Source: Holothuria scabra (taxonomy: Eukaryota; Echinodermata; Holothuroidea; Aspidochirotida; Holothuriidae). Taken from it: a DNA stretch of 64,000 nt. The DNA lies in NCBI GenBank assembly GCA_037179385.1, contig CM074200.1, positions 33,855,884 through 33,919,883 on the forward strand, given 5' to 3'. Positions 1 to 10,373 of this stretch are shown here, one piece after another. A model generated the notes under the pieces. That model did no database searches, was not told the DNA's origin, and saw only the letters and a list, made by a program, of their open reading frames with translations. The position numbers and the translations under genes were made by a program. Position 1 is the first letter of the stretch. Each line of letters starts with the position of its first letter.

Positions 1-1117
1 CCCTTTAAGATGTACATGTCATTTTTTGGAAAGTGCAATAACCCCTATTTAAAGGTGCACATACAACTGGGTGTGCACAAGGCATAATTGGTGCTGGGCC
101 AAAAGAAATTTTCCCATAAGGAAGTATATAATGTCTAAATGCCACCAAGAGATAGTATTCACTCAATTGCATGGATGTTTATACAAGATGCTTTTTATCA
201 AAAAAATTTTACACAGTTAAACAGTTTTAGCATTATCCTACATATGAAAACTAGATTACTTGCTACACATTTCCAACTTATATTTATTGAAGATTAAACC
301 AAGCATTGTCTTTCCTCTAAAATGCTACAGGTCATGATTGCTTCAATGTACTTGACAACTAATTTGTAAGGCCGTCCTGGACAGAAATTAATTGTTGACC
401 TGATGACTGTTCTAGCAGAGACACCGTCATCTGGAATACAATCCCTAGGCTGAAGATTTATTTTGTGCTTTCACGTTGCCTGCCCAACCCTACTCTCCCC
501 CCCCCCCCCCCATCCATTTTCACCATTTGTAACTTCATTCTTCTGTTTCATGGTTAAAATGTGATTCCTAATACTTCAAGTAGCCTACCCAACCTTACCC
601 CTGCCCCGGTCCATTCTTACCATTTGTAACTCCATTCTTCTGTCTGTTAGCTGCTTTCTCCATTGTTTCCTTTATACAGTGGTATAATTCTTTGCACTAA
701 AGAGGAAAGAGAAAAACAAGAATTTCATTTAGGAGAGAAAAGATCAGTAATATTTTTTTCTATGACCACAGTTACAATAACTTTGACAGTTCATTGCACG
801 ATACATTAAATCTTAGTAAGTTGGCACATCTTTCAAAATACTCCTATCATATTCTGACAGTGTTTCTCATGTCCATGATCTGCACAAGATGTACTTCACA
901 CACATTGCTTTGTCCTGTAGTGATCTTCTCCCCTTATGCAAGAACCCCTTCCCCACCCTCCCCCTCCAACAATCTTTCCTGCCTCAATACTCTGTAATAC
1001 CTCATGGTATATCTGCTGATGCGGTACAAAATCATTTAAAACATAAACCCACCCCCCCCCCCCCAAACTCAATGTAGCAGGCCCCCTCCACCATATAACA
1101 CACTGCCAAGTTCTGAC
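1..1117. other. MADD intron (3' side, runs out of window)
   Basis: No exon was found. Contains two long C tracts (around 497-511 and 1051-1064) and C/T-rich stretches at 480-660 and 940-980 that repeat the phrase cattygtaactycattcttctgt (near 523 and 620). Otherwise plain AT-rich sequence. Confidence 0.6.
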
Positions 1118-1282
1118 CTTCTTTGTGTAAAATTTATCCAGTCTGGTGGAATTCTTCACTTTGCGACTCAAGCAGAGGACTTTGGTCTTTGGGCAGAATG
1201 ACATATTGATCAGCCTTTCATACCAACACCTGTCACAGACAGCTCCGTTGCCACTTCTAATGATTATACAATCATCACACAC
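1118..1282 (-). CDS. MADD: MADD exon: PH-like region, second part
   Basis: Encodes 55 residues in phase 0: [40 protein letters not shown], then a basic stretch ending DKFYTKK. Vertebrate MADD reads [49 protein letters not shown]. Here one Trp of the WW pair is Cys and the loop after CPKTKVLCL differs. Acceptor tacag, donor gtcaga. The next coding exon (vertebrate CRELYYCVKDSMERAA) was not found in 1-1117 and should lie outside the window. Confidence 0.95.
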
Positions 1283-1623
1283 CTGTATAGTCAAAGATGA
1301 AAGAAAGAATAAAAAGTAAGTAATTACAAAGTACTCAGAATATAGGCCTTGTTTCATACACCATCTTGTTGTACATCAATTTTACAGCTGCATATAGACA
1401 ACATGACCAAATGGTCAGTCAACTCACAACCAAATGGTCAGATGAAAAAAAGAAGCGTATGATAAATATGTTCCTCAATGACCGATTTATCAATTTGAAT
1501 GTTATGATTGTCAATTTGTTCAAAATAAATATAAGCACCTTCTTTAAAAGGGGCATATGGTAAATTCTTCATGCCTATTGTTTCACAAAAACAAACCACT
1601 TTGAAAGGAGTCTTCAAAACAAG

Positions 1624-1721
1624 AGCTATTGAATTGAACAACATTACTTGTCATGAGATTGATTAATGAGCTACTTGCAGAATTAATCTCATGATAAATA
1701 ATGCTGTTCAATTTAATAGCT
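1624..1721. repeat. Foldback element, about 40-bp arms
   Basis: The left arm (1624-1665, agctattgaattgaacaaca, then cattacttgtcatgagatt) pairs with the right arm (1682-1721), whose reverse complement reads agctattaaattgaacagca, then ttatttatcatgagatt. About 85 percent of positions match round a 16-base loop. It resembles a short MITE; no target duplication was recognised. Confidence 0.7.
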
Positions 1722-2334
1722 GATGATAGGACAAGGCTAGATGATACGTGGGAAAAGTTCATCTCAGTGGTGAAAACCAATTTTCTTTTCCAAAGAAGGT
1801 ATCTTTTTTGATTTTATGGTATGAAGCAGACACCCATCAAGTTTCCTAATGTTGTTAAATATTTTATCTACCAATCAAACCAAAATTGTTCACCTTACAA
1901 CTTGAAAATTTCATTTACAAGTTCAAGTCTGCAATCAAAGAAGGAAAGAGTATTTCTGGAGACAAACACTTTAAAACCATACGAAGAGCTGGAAGAAACC
2001 TTTGCCTCCTGTTCACTGTTGTTTGAAGATGCATGATGACTAGGTTCTATGTGCTTGTTATACTTTGATGTTGTAACATGAAGCAATTGTTTTTTATTTA
2101 GTGCCATCGTGTAAAGTCTAAAATTTCCATGTGCTTTTTATGACAAAAATGAGAAACGAATGAGAGAGGAAAAAAGAAAACAAGAAGGTTGCACCTGATG
2201 TACATAATATGGAGGTATGTTACATCTGTCTGTGTACATCAAACTACAGGATTCCATGATGGCAAGAGGTAGTGGTGGGGCCAGTCTAGTGGTATGAAGT
2301 GATGATGATGGTAGCAGTCCTCACAAGAAAAAAC

Positions 2335-2393
2335 AAAAAAGGGGGGAAGGAGAAAAAAAGAGAAGGGGGAGGAGGGGAGGAGGGGGGGGGAAA
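2335..2393 (+). repeat. Homopurine tract (59 nt), G-rich
   Basis: An uninterrupted A/G run with several G runs, including one of nine. It could form a triplex or a G-quadruplex on the plus strand, the template strand of the gene. Confidence 0.8.
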
Positions 2394-2626
2394 TAGAAGA
2401 CACTAGCCAAACAAGTGACATTTATGTTGGTTGGTGCTCCACTGTAAATAAAAAAACAATAGATAAGTATGAATAATGTTAGAGTATTCCTAAATAGAGG
2501 ATAGACTAAATGGTTTCCTCTATTTGGCAAGGAGTGAGGAGTATGGGTGAGGTATTACCCTTCACCTTAAAAAGATAGGTTAGGAGAGGGAGAAGAAAGG
2601 GGTGCATAGTTGCTTTAAGAACTCAC

Positions 2627-2734
2627 CTCCATAAATAAAACATCCCCATTGTTTCCACTACCAGAGTGTACAACAAATGAATGTTTTCTCATCTGCCGAC
2701 TAGCAGACGGTTTCAGATCAATATCATTTCCATG
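2627..2734 (-). CDS. MADD: MADD exon: PH-like region, first part
   Basis: Encodes 36 residues in phase 0: [20 protein letters not shown] then [16 protein letters not shown]. The vertebrate counterpart is [36 protein letters not shown], with the same exon ends. It begins the PH-like C-terminal domain. Acceptor ttgcag, donor gtgagt. It has no useful Met, so it was found by splice phase and similarity. Confidence 0.96.
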
Positions 2735-3671
2735 CTGCAAGGAAAACAAAATATATTCTGTATTAACATTTTTTCATCCATTAAGAGATACACTATAGCT
2801 CTGAAAAATTCAAATTTGAAGAATATTCCAATAACATTTGGCAAATATGAGTATTACACTTTAAATATTGAAAAAAAAATTGAAATTGCAAGTCAAGAAA
2901 ATAAATATTTAAGTACCTGTCCCAAATGACAATTTGTAGGGAATGAATACCATTTTCTGGTATGAAAAGTTTTCAGTGAATCAAAAGTGCCACCCTGATG
3001 CCAATTATGGTCAGAAAAACATTGATTTATAATTGCATGTTATAAACACTGCGAGGACTGAGGGCTGGAAGTGGCACAAATTTGAATCATAATGGCCTAG
3101 CAATTGTGGGTTAAGAGTTAATATAACCTTTTGGCTGAGTGAAAGAAAGGACAAAACCTTATGAATAAAGAACAATACCACTCAAAGATGGAATCTTTAC
3201 TTAAAAATCATTTACAGAAATGGATAATAAATAAAAGTGTTAACAACAGTTTCCACATTCTAGTTAACAAGTAGTTTGACTTGTTGTCCTTCAAAATGGC
3301 CATTGTAAACTTCTTCCAAACTATACATTTGCAGCAAAGTTTCTATCCTCAAATTATGAGGCACCATATCAAAACTTGGCACTTCAGCTGCTGCAGTCTG
3401 GCTAGCACCAAGGCAGTGGCATATTGGATATTTTGATACAATAGCTGATATTTTCTGCTTTTACAATCATTAATACATAATAAACCCTTGAGGTACTTCA
3501 TCTTTACATACATGTTACATACATGGGCAACAGATGGTTCTTAACAATGGTACAGCTAGGGCAAGTAATCATTATGTTTGAGAACATGCCTGAACGTACA
3601 TACTATCCTTGCCCTCAGACATGCCTGAAATACTCCATGTGAGAAGCCTGAGTACCTGGAAAAAGACTTAC
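2735..3671. other. MADD intron, nothing recognised
   Basis: AT-rich sequence of 937 bases with normal splice ends. No repeat or exon recognised. Confidence 0.7.
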
Positions 3672-3823
3672 CAAATTATTGACTTGATCCAAAACATCAT
3701 TGACACACTGGCTGTGAATTAGACCAACGTGAGATCTTCCAAGGAGTCTTCGCACTTTTTTCTTGATATCAGGCTTGGGCACTTTCATCATTACCATGAA
3801 TGCAGACATGTTAAACAACATAT
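3672..3823 (-). CDS. MADD: MADD exon: death-domain region, end
   Basis: Two bases completing Asp and 50 codons, MLFNMSAFMVMMKVPKPDIK through KKVRRLLGRSHVGLIHSQ to VLDQVNNL. Compare vertebrate [50 protein letters not shown]. In vertebrates this segment belongs to the death-domain-like part that contacts the TNF receptor. Acceptor ttttag, donor gtaagt. Confidence 0.97.
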
Positions 3824-3974
3824 CTAAAAGGAAAACAGACACTGCTGATCAACTTTGTTGTCACAGACATATCTTACAATATATTCAAGATTGAAAAAAG
3901 ATGATGGAAGTGTGACACATGAGGGAGTTACCTTGGTGACAACTGATTGTGGGTTTAATAAGGTGTTACATTAA

Positions 3975-4334
3975 AGCAGCTCATTGAGTTGGTTCATGAA
4001 ATTCAACAAATTTTTTCAAACGTATTAAGTTTTCTTCACAAACCAATGACAAATGGTCAAACTTAGACAATCCCCAAACCTTACATACAAATAACTGCTT
4101 TTTAAGTGAGTAACTAACGGTTCAAGTTCCTTTTCAAAAATTTTGTGACCAGACACTTTTTCAAACTATATACAAAACTGTTACAAGTCAGAACACTAGG
4201 AAATTCAAAATTTAACATTTTCTGTGACTTTTGGATTTGAAACTTGACTTGTTATGCTAACTTAAAGCATTATTATGCAGTGGTGACCCTTTGAGACTCT
4301 CATTAAGTTATCGATCTCAACTCAATGAGCCTCT
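3975..4334. mobile_element. piggyBac-like MITE, copy 1 (TTAA target)
   Basis: A 360-bp element with inverted ends: left agcagctcattgagttg, right (reverse complement) agaggctcattgagttg. TTAA flanks both sides (3971-3974, 4335-4338), as expected for piggyBac-type insertion. A second copy with the same ends and interior lies at 43608-43968. It carries no coding capacity. Confidence 0.8.
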
Positions 4335-4872
4335 TTAAATTGTACTGTAATGACTGTTTGCTTGTAGTGTAGACTTCTACAACAACATATCTAGGTGGAA
4401 AGATTTCCCAGCATTTCAGAGGGAGCCAATGTCTCTGAGGATTCCTTGATATACAATGGTAATTTGCCAAACTTTTGGGACACACATTTCATCTCCCACT
4501 TGGATTTGCTGTAGAAGATGATGGGTAGGGGGGGGGGTAGGATACTAGTGCATTACCTGAAACATGCAGTTCTGTTTTCTTTTCTATTTCACCCTCACTG
4601 CTAACGACTGATGCATGAATTCTCACCTCTCTTTAGAGCTAGCCTTACTGTACCTTAAAAACTTAATTGTTCCTTCACACTCATGGTGGGGTGTAAAAAC
4701 TAATTGCTCTAAAGGCACTGCAATATATATTAATGATGCATTTTAGAAAACTATTTAAATTTACAGAAGTATTAAGTTCGATGAGGTTTAATGACACAGC
4801 GTGTGTGGTTTAAGTGCACTGTAAAATGATTTTTTTAAAGTTGTGGAACATGACATACAATACTCTATTATA

Positions 4873-5000
4873 TTGCTAATGCTGAGCACCAAGCACAATA
4901 GCAGTAGGTTCCATTTTTACAGTTTTCCGTTTGACCCTGCCAGAAGTCCAATGCCACAACTTTTGGCTGCAGTATAGTGTAATGTGTTCACTCAAAGGGC
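4873..5000 (-). mobile_element. tRNA-derived SINE, fragment
   Basis: Carries the family phrases gctgagcaccaagcacaata, gcagtaggttccattttt and tccgtttgaccctgccag. The tail half (the gagttttacagcccag side) is missing. Orientation is judged from the tRNA-like head of full copies. Confidence 0.65.
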
Positions 5001-5220
5001 AATGACTTCCTTAAAACAGTCATTTCCTCAACCAAGTCTCTATAATAATTTTATGTTAAGTAACAAACACAATGTTCTTTTTTTCAATATTATACTACTG
5101 CAATATTATACTACTGCAGGGTACCACAGAGAAAACTGAATATACTTTCTACCTGTACATGAATATTCTATTTAAACATGTGCCACTCTAAAATGTAGTT
5201 AGATACGGTTTTGCGTCTCA

Positions 5221-5710
5221 GTTGTGGATCACTGGCTTGTTTACACTACTCACAGACTTCCTATACATGAACAGAGCATACTGCGCGGTAGGTTGTTGCC
5301 ATCGTACGTGTGAGAAAAAGCGCACCAAGATTTTCGAAATATGGCAACAAAAGGTCAAAATCACTTCACGCATTGCATGAATATATTCTTTCCCTTTCAA
5401 GTTTAACTTTTGCTCAAAATATGATAGACTCATCATCAGATCAGACAATTTATAGCTTCACGGCAGCCATCTTGGTGCGCCTTTTTTGTCCCCAGTCTGT
5501 GGCGACAATCAACGGATAGGACATAAGTGTTACATGCTCTGTCCATGTATATAGGTCTGTGACCCTACTCCACTGCTTTATGCAGGGCATGACACTCAAT
5601 AGCAGTTTCCTGATGCCAAGTACCAAGCACAACAGAATGAGGTTCCCTTTTAAAGTCTTCCGCATGTCTGAGCTTGGAGTCTAACACCAGAATTTCTGGC
5701 TGCATCATAC
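5221..5710 (-). mobile_element. SINE copy split by a MITE
   Basis: SINE sequence gttgtggatcactggcttgt at 5221-5240 resumes at 5562 with accctactccactgcttta and runs to about 5710. The gap is the MITE at 5251-5561. The SINE is therefore older than the MITE. Confidence 0.75.
5251..5561. mobile_element. hAT-like MITE, copy 1 (about 85-bp inverted repeats)
   Basis: The left end cacagacttcctatacatga (continuing acagagcat ... gcgcaccaagat) matches the reverse complement of the right end (cacagacctatatacatgga ... gcgcaccaagatggc). The flanks acactact (5243-5250) and accctact (5562-5569) form an 8-bp target duplication with one mismatch, pointing to the hAT superfamily. A related copy is at 57677-58060. 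Confidence 0.8.
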
Positions 5711-6593
5711 AATATTGTGTGCAGTCAAAGGACACTGACCACTCTTAAGAAGTCATCTCCTCCACCAAAGCTCTATGATACACATACTCTCTACCTGTAC
5801 ATGAATAAACTATTTACACATGTGCCAGTATAAAATGTCAATTAAACTAAAAATGTATTGTACTGATGGTAATGTTCATGACTAATAAATACGTAACATA
5901 TTGTTATGCAAACATCAGTTTTTGTTCAAAATGAAAATGACTACCCATGAAGTTTATAACTTAAAGGTAATTTATAAATAACAGAGGCATATACCGGAAA
6001 TTTCAATGAAGGTGGTGCAAGCTTTGACAAATTGCAATCATGTGGGGCAGGGCAAAGGACTATATTTGATAAATTTTTTAAACATATTTGATCACATTTG
6101 ACATTCAACAGATGTGGGCATGCACCTGGTTAGTCTTGCCTGGATATGACAGGAATATGAAACACACACAAAAAAGAAAATATGGTAAGCCGAAAATGTT
6201 ACACACAATATCTAATAAACTTTTAAAAAGAAATAACAGGCAACAAGTTATATCATGTCATTGATGGTGATTTTATGACATCTTTTATTACAACAGAGGT
6301 AGTATTCTTGTATTTCATTATTAACAGATGGCTCTAACTAGGATCATTATCTATGTTTATTAAATTACTATGTTTTACTCAAATTTACAACTTCTATTTA
6401 GTAATGGCTGTGATGAGGGTGCTATTTCCTGTACTCACTTCATATGACAACACTTATGCAGTCTGGCCCCATATCCCCCATCCTCATGCAAATTTTGAGC
6501 TGAAAAAATCCATATGGCAGTTTGCCATCACATCAACATCATGTTTTGGTCAAACTGCAAAACTTGATTGGGGTTTAACAACATTATAAGACT

Positions 6594-6838
6594 GCATGCT
6601 TGGTCTACCGTTAAGAGCATGTGCCTCTCATGTGGAAGGCCCACCTTCTATTCCCAGGTTGAGTCATAACAAAGACTCTAAAAATTTAAATTTAACCTAT
6701 TGACGTTGTGTGCAATGCTCCACATTAAAGCAATGGAGTAGGGAAAACAAGCCAGTGACCCACGACTGGAAAAAAGGCTGTGGCCGGCTCAACTTGAACC
6801 AATAGGTTGGAAGGTGGACTGTAAAACTCTAACTGAAA
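6594..6838 (+). mobile_element. Full-length tRNA-derived SINE
   Basis: A tRNA-like head (ggtctaccgttaagagcat, tgtgcctctcatgtggaag, box-B-like cttctattcccagg) is followed by a body shared with about a dozen other copies (caatggagtagggaaaacaa, gccagtgacc, ggctcaacttgaaccaatag, ctgtaaaactctaact). The tail is in the CTAA style. It is not a functional tRNA gene. It defines the family orientation; most other copies lie on the minus strand. Confidence 0.85.
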
Positions 6839-7136
6839 ACATTATTAGGGTAGTTCCAGGTCAGCACTACAATCTAAGCAAAATAATGTTCAACCCTATC
6901 ATGAAGTCTAATGTAAATATGACAATGCTATGTCTTTCAGTTTGCTGAAGAACTTGCTACACACATTGGGTGGACTGCCAGATTCAGTCAAAAATAAATT
7001 TTGATGGATATCTCAACAAACACAACGCAAGATCAGGCACATGCTATTGATGACAATTATACACCCTGCAAAATCCCATTTCATCTGTTAATTGCTCTCC
7101 TGACCCACCACACCATATGTTTACCCATTTATTTAC

Positions 7137-7201
7137 CTGATAGTAGACGGTCTTCATCCATCTCAAGCCTCCGCCTCTCTTCTGGAGTGAGGGAATCATA
7201 T
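7137..7201 (-). CDS. MADD: MADD exon: death-domain region, middle
   Basis: A 65-base exon: one base completing Arg, 21 codons (YDSLTPEERRRLEMDEDRLLS) and one base. Compare vertebrate [22 protein letters not shown]. Acceptor ttatag, donor gtaaat. A longer frame through this stretch on the same strand is not the coding one; the exon is read in the frame fixed by both neighbours. Confidence 0.95.
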
Positions 7202-7794
7202 CTATAATGAAATACATGAAGTCAATGCTTTTCAAAATACAATTCTGACTACACAGTGAAAGATACAGTTGAAATTTAATTTTATCAATCACCACAGCAC
7301 AAAATGTATGATAATTCATTATTTCATTTAATTTATTTATTCCATGGAACTTATTTCTTACAAACCTTGATGCCTCAGTCACCTAGGTTTGCCTAAAATT
7401 TGCAACACTTGTGTTCCAAAATATAACTGAATCATCAATGAGAAATAATGAGGAAATTTGAAAGACTAAAGTTACATTTCCAAAGAATATTTTTTAGCAA
7501 ATTCATTCAACCAGGTTTTAGCAAAACTGTTTTGACAAACTAGTAGAAAGCAAGCATATGGGCATATATGTTAAAAATTCCCTCCAGGCAACACTGCCTC
7601 TTATCCAGCGCTGGAAAAAATGTTATTACCCTAAAAGGAAGTAAAATTACCTCCCAGGAAGTGAGCAAAATATCCTGCAATCCCCCCTTTGACATTGTCA
7701 GGTACAGAAAAAGAAATTTCCTTCCATTTGCCAAAATGTCCCTGTATATGACTAAACTTCTTGGGGAGCCATTTTTTAGCACACATGTTCATAC
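7202..7794. other. MADD intron with a dispersed repeat fragment
   Basis: About 7605-7770 resembles, in reverse orientation, 60360-60525: both carry a cattttttccagc.ctg end and a tttccattttctgtac-like segment. Otherwise nothing seen. Confidence 0.55.
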
Positions 7795-7915
7795 CTATTC
7801 ATCATTTCTGCAGGTCCTTGGTCCATACCCACTGCATCCCTTTCAGCTGCCACTGCATCCAAAAAGGCATCCTCCCAGAACTGCTGCTGATCCCAAAGAA
7901 GAGACCGGTCTTTTG
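7795..7915 (-). CDS. MADD: MADD exon: WDQ / FWEDAFLDA helix
   Basis: Two bases, 39 codons and two bases: [20 protein letters not shown] then [19 protein letters not shown]. It is near-identical to vertebrate [40 protein letters not shown] and starts the death-domain region. The acceptor is gatcag at 7916-7921 after a long T tract; an aaaag five bases further in would lose the KD residues and break the phase. Donor gtatga. Confidence 0.96.
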
Positions 7916-8370
7916 CTGATCAAAAAAAAAAAAGAAAGATGAATGAAAGAATACTATCAGACCCTGTTTTGAAAATGGATAATATGATAATGGGGGGGGG
8001 GGAGTATCATGAACCCTAGTTATTAAATCCAGAAGTTGTAATTAAAGCAACAAATCCTGCTTGTTTAAAATAACCTCTTCAACATTGCTAGTTCCATCTG
8101 ATTAAACAATTCAAACTTTGGCACAGAATCATGACTCACCAGCAATTGATTCAATTTAACTTAATTTCAGTACAGTGTCATGACTAATCGGGTAGTGCAT
8201 CAAATTTGTTGTTGAATCTTATTATGAATTCACTTAGTAATATGGAATTCAGAGTTTAAGTAAGACTTCACTTAGGTATAGTAGGATAATATGATTTTAT
8301 ATAATCATTATAACTTACCCTCCTAATGCTTATGCAGAGTCTTAGTCTGATTACACTCAGAATAGTTAGT

Positions 8371-8580
8371 AAGATGGAGTTTTATAGTTCAGCCAATTGG
8401 TTTTAAATCAGGCTAACCATTGCATTTCTTTTAGTTGGCTTGTTGTTCCCACTCCATTGCTTACACTGAGCACCAGCACAATGACAGCAGGTTCTACTTT
8501 ACAAGTCTTCTGCATGACCCAGCTAGGACTAGAACTCCAGACCTCGGCACTGCAATTTATATCCTCTTACCACATGATTT
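8371..8580 (-). mobile_element. tRNA-derived SINE
   Basis: Phrases of the family: gatggagttttatagttcag, ccaattggtt, ttggcttgttgttcccactc, cattgcttacactgagcac, gacagcaggttctacttt, gaactccagacctcggc. It interrupts the tandem exon-end copies. Confidence 0.8.
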
Positions 8581-8589
8581 CAGTATAAT

Positions 8590-8964
8590 GACTCACCTAT
8601 AAGCTTTTCAAACTTGTTTAGTCTCCTTATGAACAAGTACTACAGATTTCATCAGAGTATAAGTAAGTAAAACTTCTTCACTTCAGTGTAGTACCATTTT
8701 GATCTTTAATTCCTTCAGATATATGTGTACATATATCTTGTCTTCACATGAATTCACATAATAAAGCTTTTCCTCCCAGTGCTTCAAACATGCAGTATCT
8801 CAGTCTAACTTCACTTAAGCAAAGTGTAACAACTCACCCACATGTGCTTCAAATTTGTCAAGTCTTACCACAACTTCAAGAGAGAAACTTTAACACAATT
8901 TTTCACCCAAATGTGTGGTTTTTTCACATGCCTTCAACTAAGTATAGTACAATGAATGACTCAC
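8590..8964 (-). repeat. Degenerate tandem copies of the 3' end of exon 8965-9127
   Basis: On the coding strand the exon end reads agtgaagttatactgagaca, ctacatctttgaagcacttg, ttg/gtgagt. Clear copies: 8770-8825 (agtgaagttagactgagata, ctgcatgtttgaagcact), 8831-8885 (ttgaagttgtggtaagactt, gacaaatttgaagcacatgt, gggtgagtt) and a weaker one at 8590-8640. Spacing is about 64 bases or multiples of it. Some copies keep a donor-like gtgagt. Confidence 0.75.
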
Positions 8965-9127
8965 CAACAAGTGCTTCAAAGATGTAGTGTCTCAGTATAA
9001 CTTCACTGGAGACAGCCTCCGTTGCAATCATACGTCCTTTGTGATACCGAAATCCTACACTGACACAACTTTTTGTTCCCAGTTTGTTCGAGCTCCCTTG
9101 GCGAGAGTACTTTTGTCCATAGTGTAC
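8965..9127 (-). CDS. MADD: MADD exon: start of C-terminal region (HYIFEALV)
   Basis: Encodes 54 residues plus one base, VHYGQKYSRQGSSNKLGTKS to SSEVILRHYIFEALV, from acceptor tatgcag to donor gtgagt. LRHYIFEALV corresponds to vertebrate QRVYLYEGLLG. The split codon joins directly to the next exon, giving [13 protein letters not shown]; the vertebrate insert [20 protein letters not shown] between these points is absent here. Copies of this exon's 3' end occur in tandem in the next intron. Confidence 0.93.
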
Positions 9128-10373
9128 CTGCATAGGGTATGTAAGAAACGAAATTTTTATTATGGGCTTCCAAGGGCTTATGATAATAAACATTGCTAGT
9201 AGATATCGTAAACTCTAAGATATTCCAATGGTAAGGTAGTTTTCTTCAAATTAACAGATGACTTCAGGTCCAGTTTGGTCAGTTTTCACTGAATATGAAT
9301 TCTATGGTGATGCAGAAAATTTTTGCCATATATAACAGTACATAAACCTATTCATTCCTACACATGCTTCTTACTCTGTTTGAATGTTACTCATATTCAG
9401 TCAGCTGAAGCTTTAATGGTAATTGGTTATTGGGGTAATATTAGTTTTTCATCTTAAGTACAAGTCTTTTTCTTGGAATATTTTTTGAGGGGACAAGTGT
9501 CTACTTATGACCCTCTCCTCTGACTAAAGTATTTACTTAGATGTTGGCATTCCCACATACTTCTCTTTTTCTCTGGTCTGCCAAATTTAAGGCTGTCAGT
9601 GACAAGTCCATACATAAACAGTAATGTACCATTGACACCAGGTCACAACTGATTCCAGAGCATTTACACTTAAACCTGATCTAGTGATGGAAGATAGATC
9701 CTCTTCTGTCATCCCCACCAACCACAGCCCCTTGTTAGAATCACAATCACACAAAAACATTTAGATGTGATCTTGTGTTCTAATCTTAAACAGTGCGAGT
9801 GGATAAAGGCAATGAAGCTTTAGCAACAGGGATGTCTGTAGTAAGATTTCTCGTTGTGTCAGATTGTGGTGGGTTTTTCATCCAAGAGCTATCTACAGTT
9901 TTCCCATCTGAACTGGTCTTTCAAAGTATACCACATTGGATCACAATTGTTGAGTTGGTTGCCACCCGATGTGAAGTTGTGATTCATAAGCCAAATCCTC
10001 CCACATTTGCAGTCACTTAGCTAAGTTAGCTTCATAAAAAAAACTGCCCTTCAATGCCTCATTATATATATAATTTTGACCACAGAATCTGACCCATCTA
10101 ATACCATTAATACTGACTGCACTTGTTCAAGATTACAAAAAAAAAGCCCAGCTTTTCTCAATTTCACTGTCTGAGAGCATCCATCCTGCTAAACACACTG
10201 TCCTGATACAAAATTTTCTAATTACCAAGCCTGTCTCAATTTCACAATCAGCTATCACCTCCGATCTACTACTGCTCTGGTTTAAGCTCTGTTTCTGCTA
10301 CTTGTCTCAATTTCACTGTCTGAAGGCAACCCCTCTTCCCCAACCACACTGCTCTGGTCTAAGCTGATCTTAC
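9128..10373. other. MADD intron; its 5' end holds tandem exon-end copies
   Basis: The part next to exon 10374-10831 is a four-unit degenerate tandem repeat (10150-10400). The rest (9128-10140) is AT-rich with nothing recognised. Confidence 0.75.

Larger units (their letters stand above)
1283..2626. other. MADD intron
   Basis: Intron between the two PH-like exons. It holds a foldback repeat (1624-1721) and a purine-only tract (2335-2393), listed separately. Nothing else is recognised. Confidence 0.8.
3824..7136. other. MADD intron rich in MITEs and SINEs
   Basis: Contains a piggyBac-like MITE (3975-4334), SINE fragments (about 4873-5000, 5221-5250 and 5562-5710), a hAT-like MITE inside one of them (5251-5561) and a full SINE (6594-6838). 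The segment 4870-5200 recurs, diverged, at about 5610-5840. No exon seen. Confidence 0.75.
7916..8964. other. MADD intron with tandem copies of an exon end
   Basis: Next to the donor at 8965 lie degenerate copies of the 3' end of the preceding exon (see 8590-8964), weaker ones near 8137 and 8312, and a SINE at 8371-8580. Confidence 0.75.

Noticed and set aside
896..1357. Whole 153-residue frame as coding
   Set aside because: Only 1118-1282 is exon; the rest reads into introns past clear splice sites (gtcaga and tacag).
6594..6665. tRNA gene
   Set aside because: tRNA-like but with degraded box B, no acceptor stem and a SINE body attached; it is a SINE head.
7044..7382. 112-residue minus-strand frame over exon 7137-7201
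   Set aside because: Wrong frame: the correct one is fixed by phase with both neighbours and by the DEDRLLS motif.
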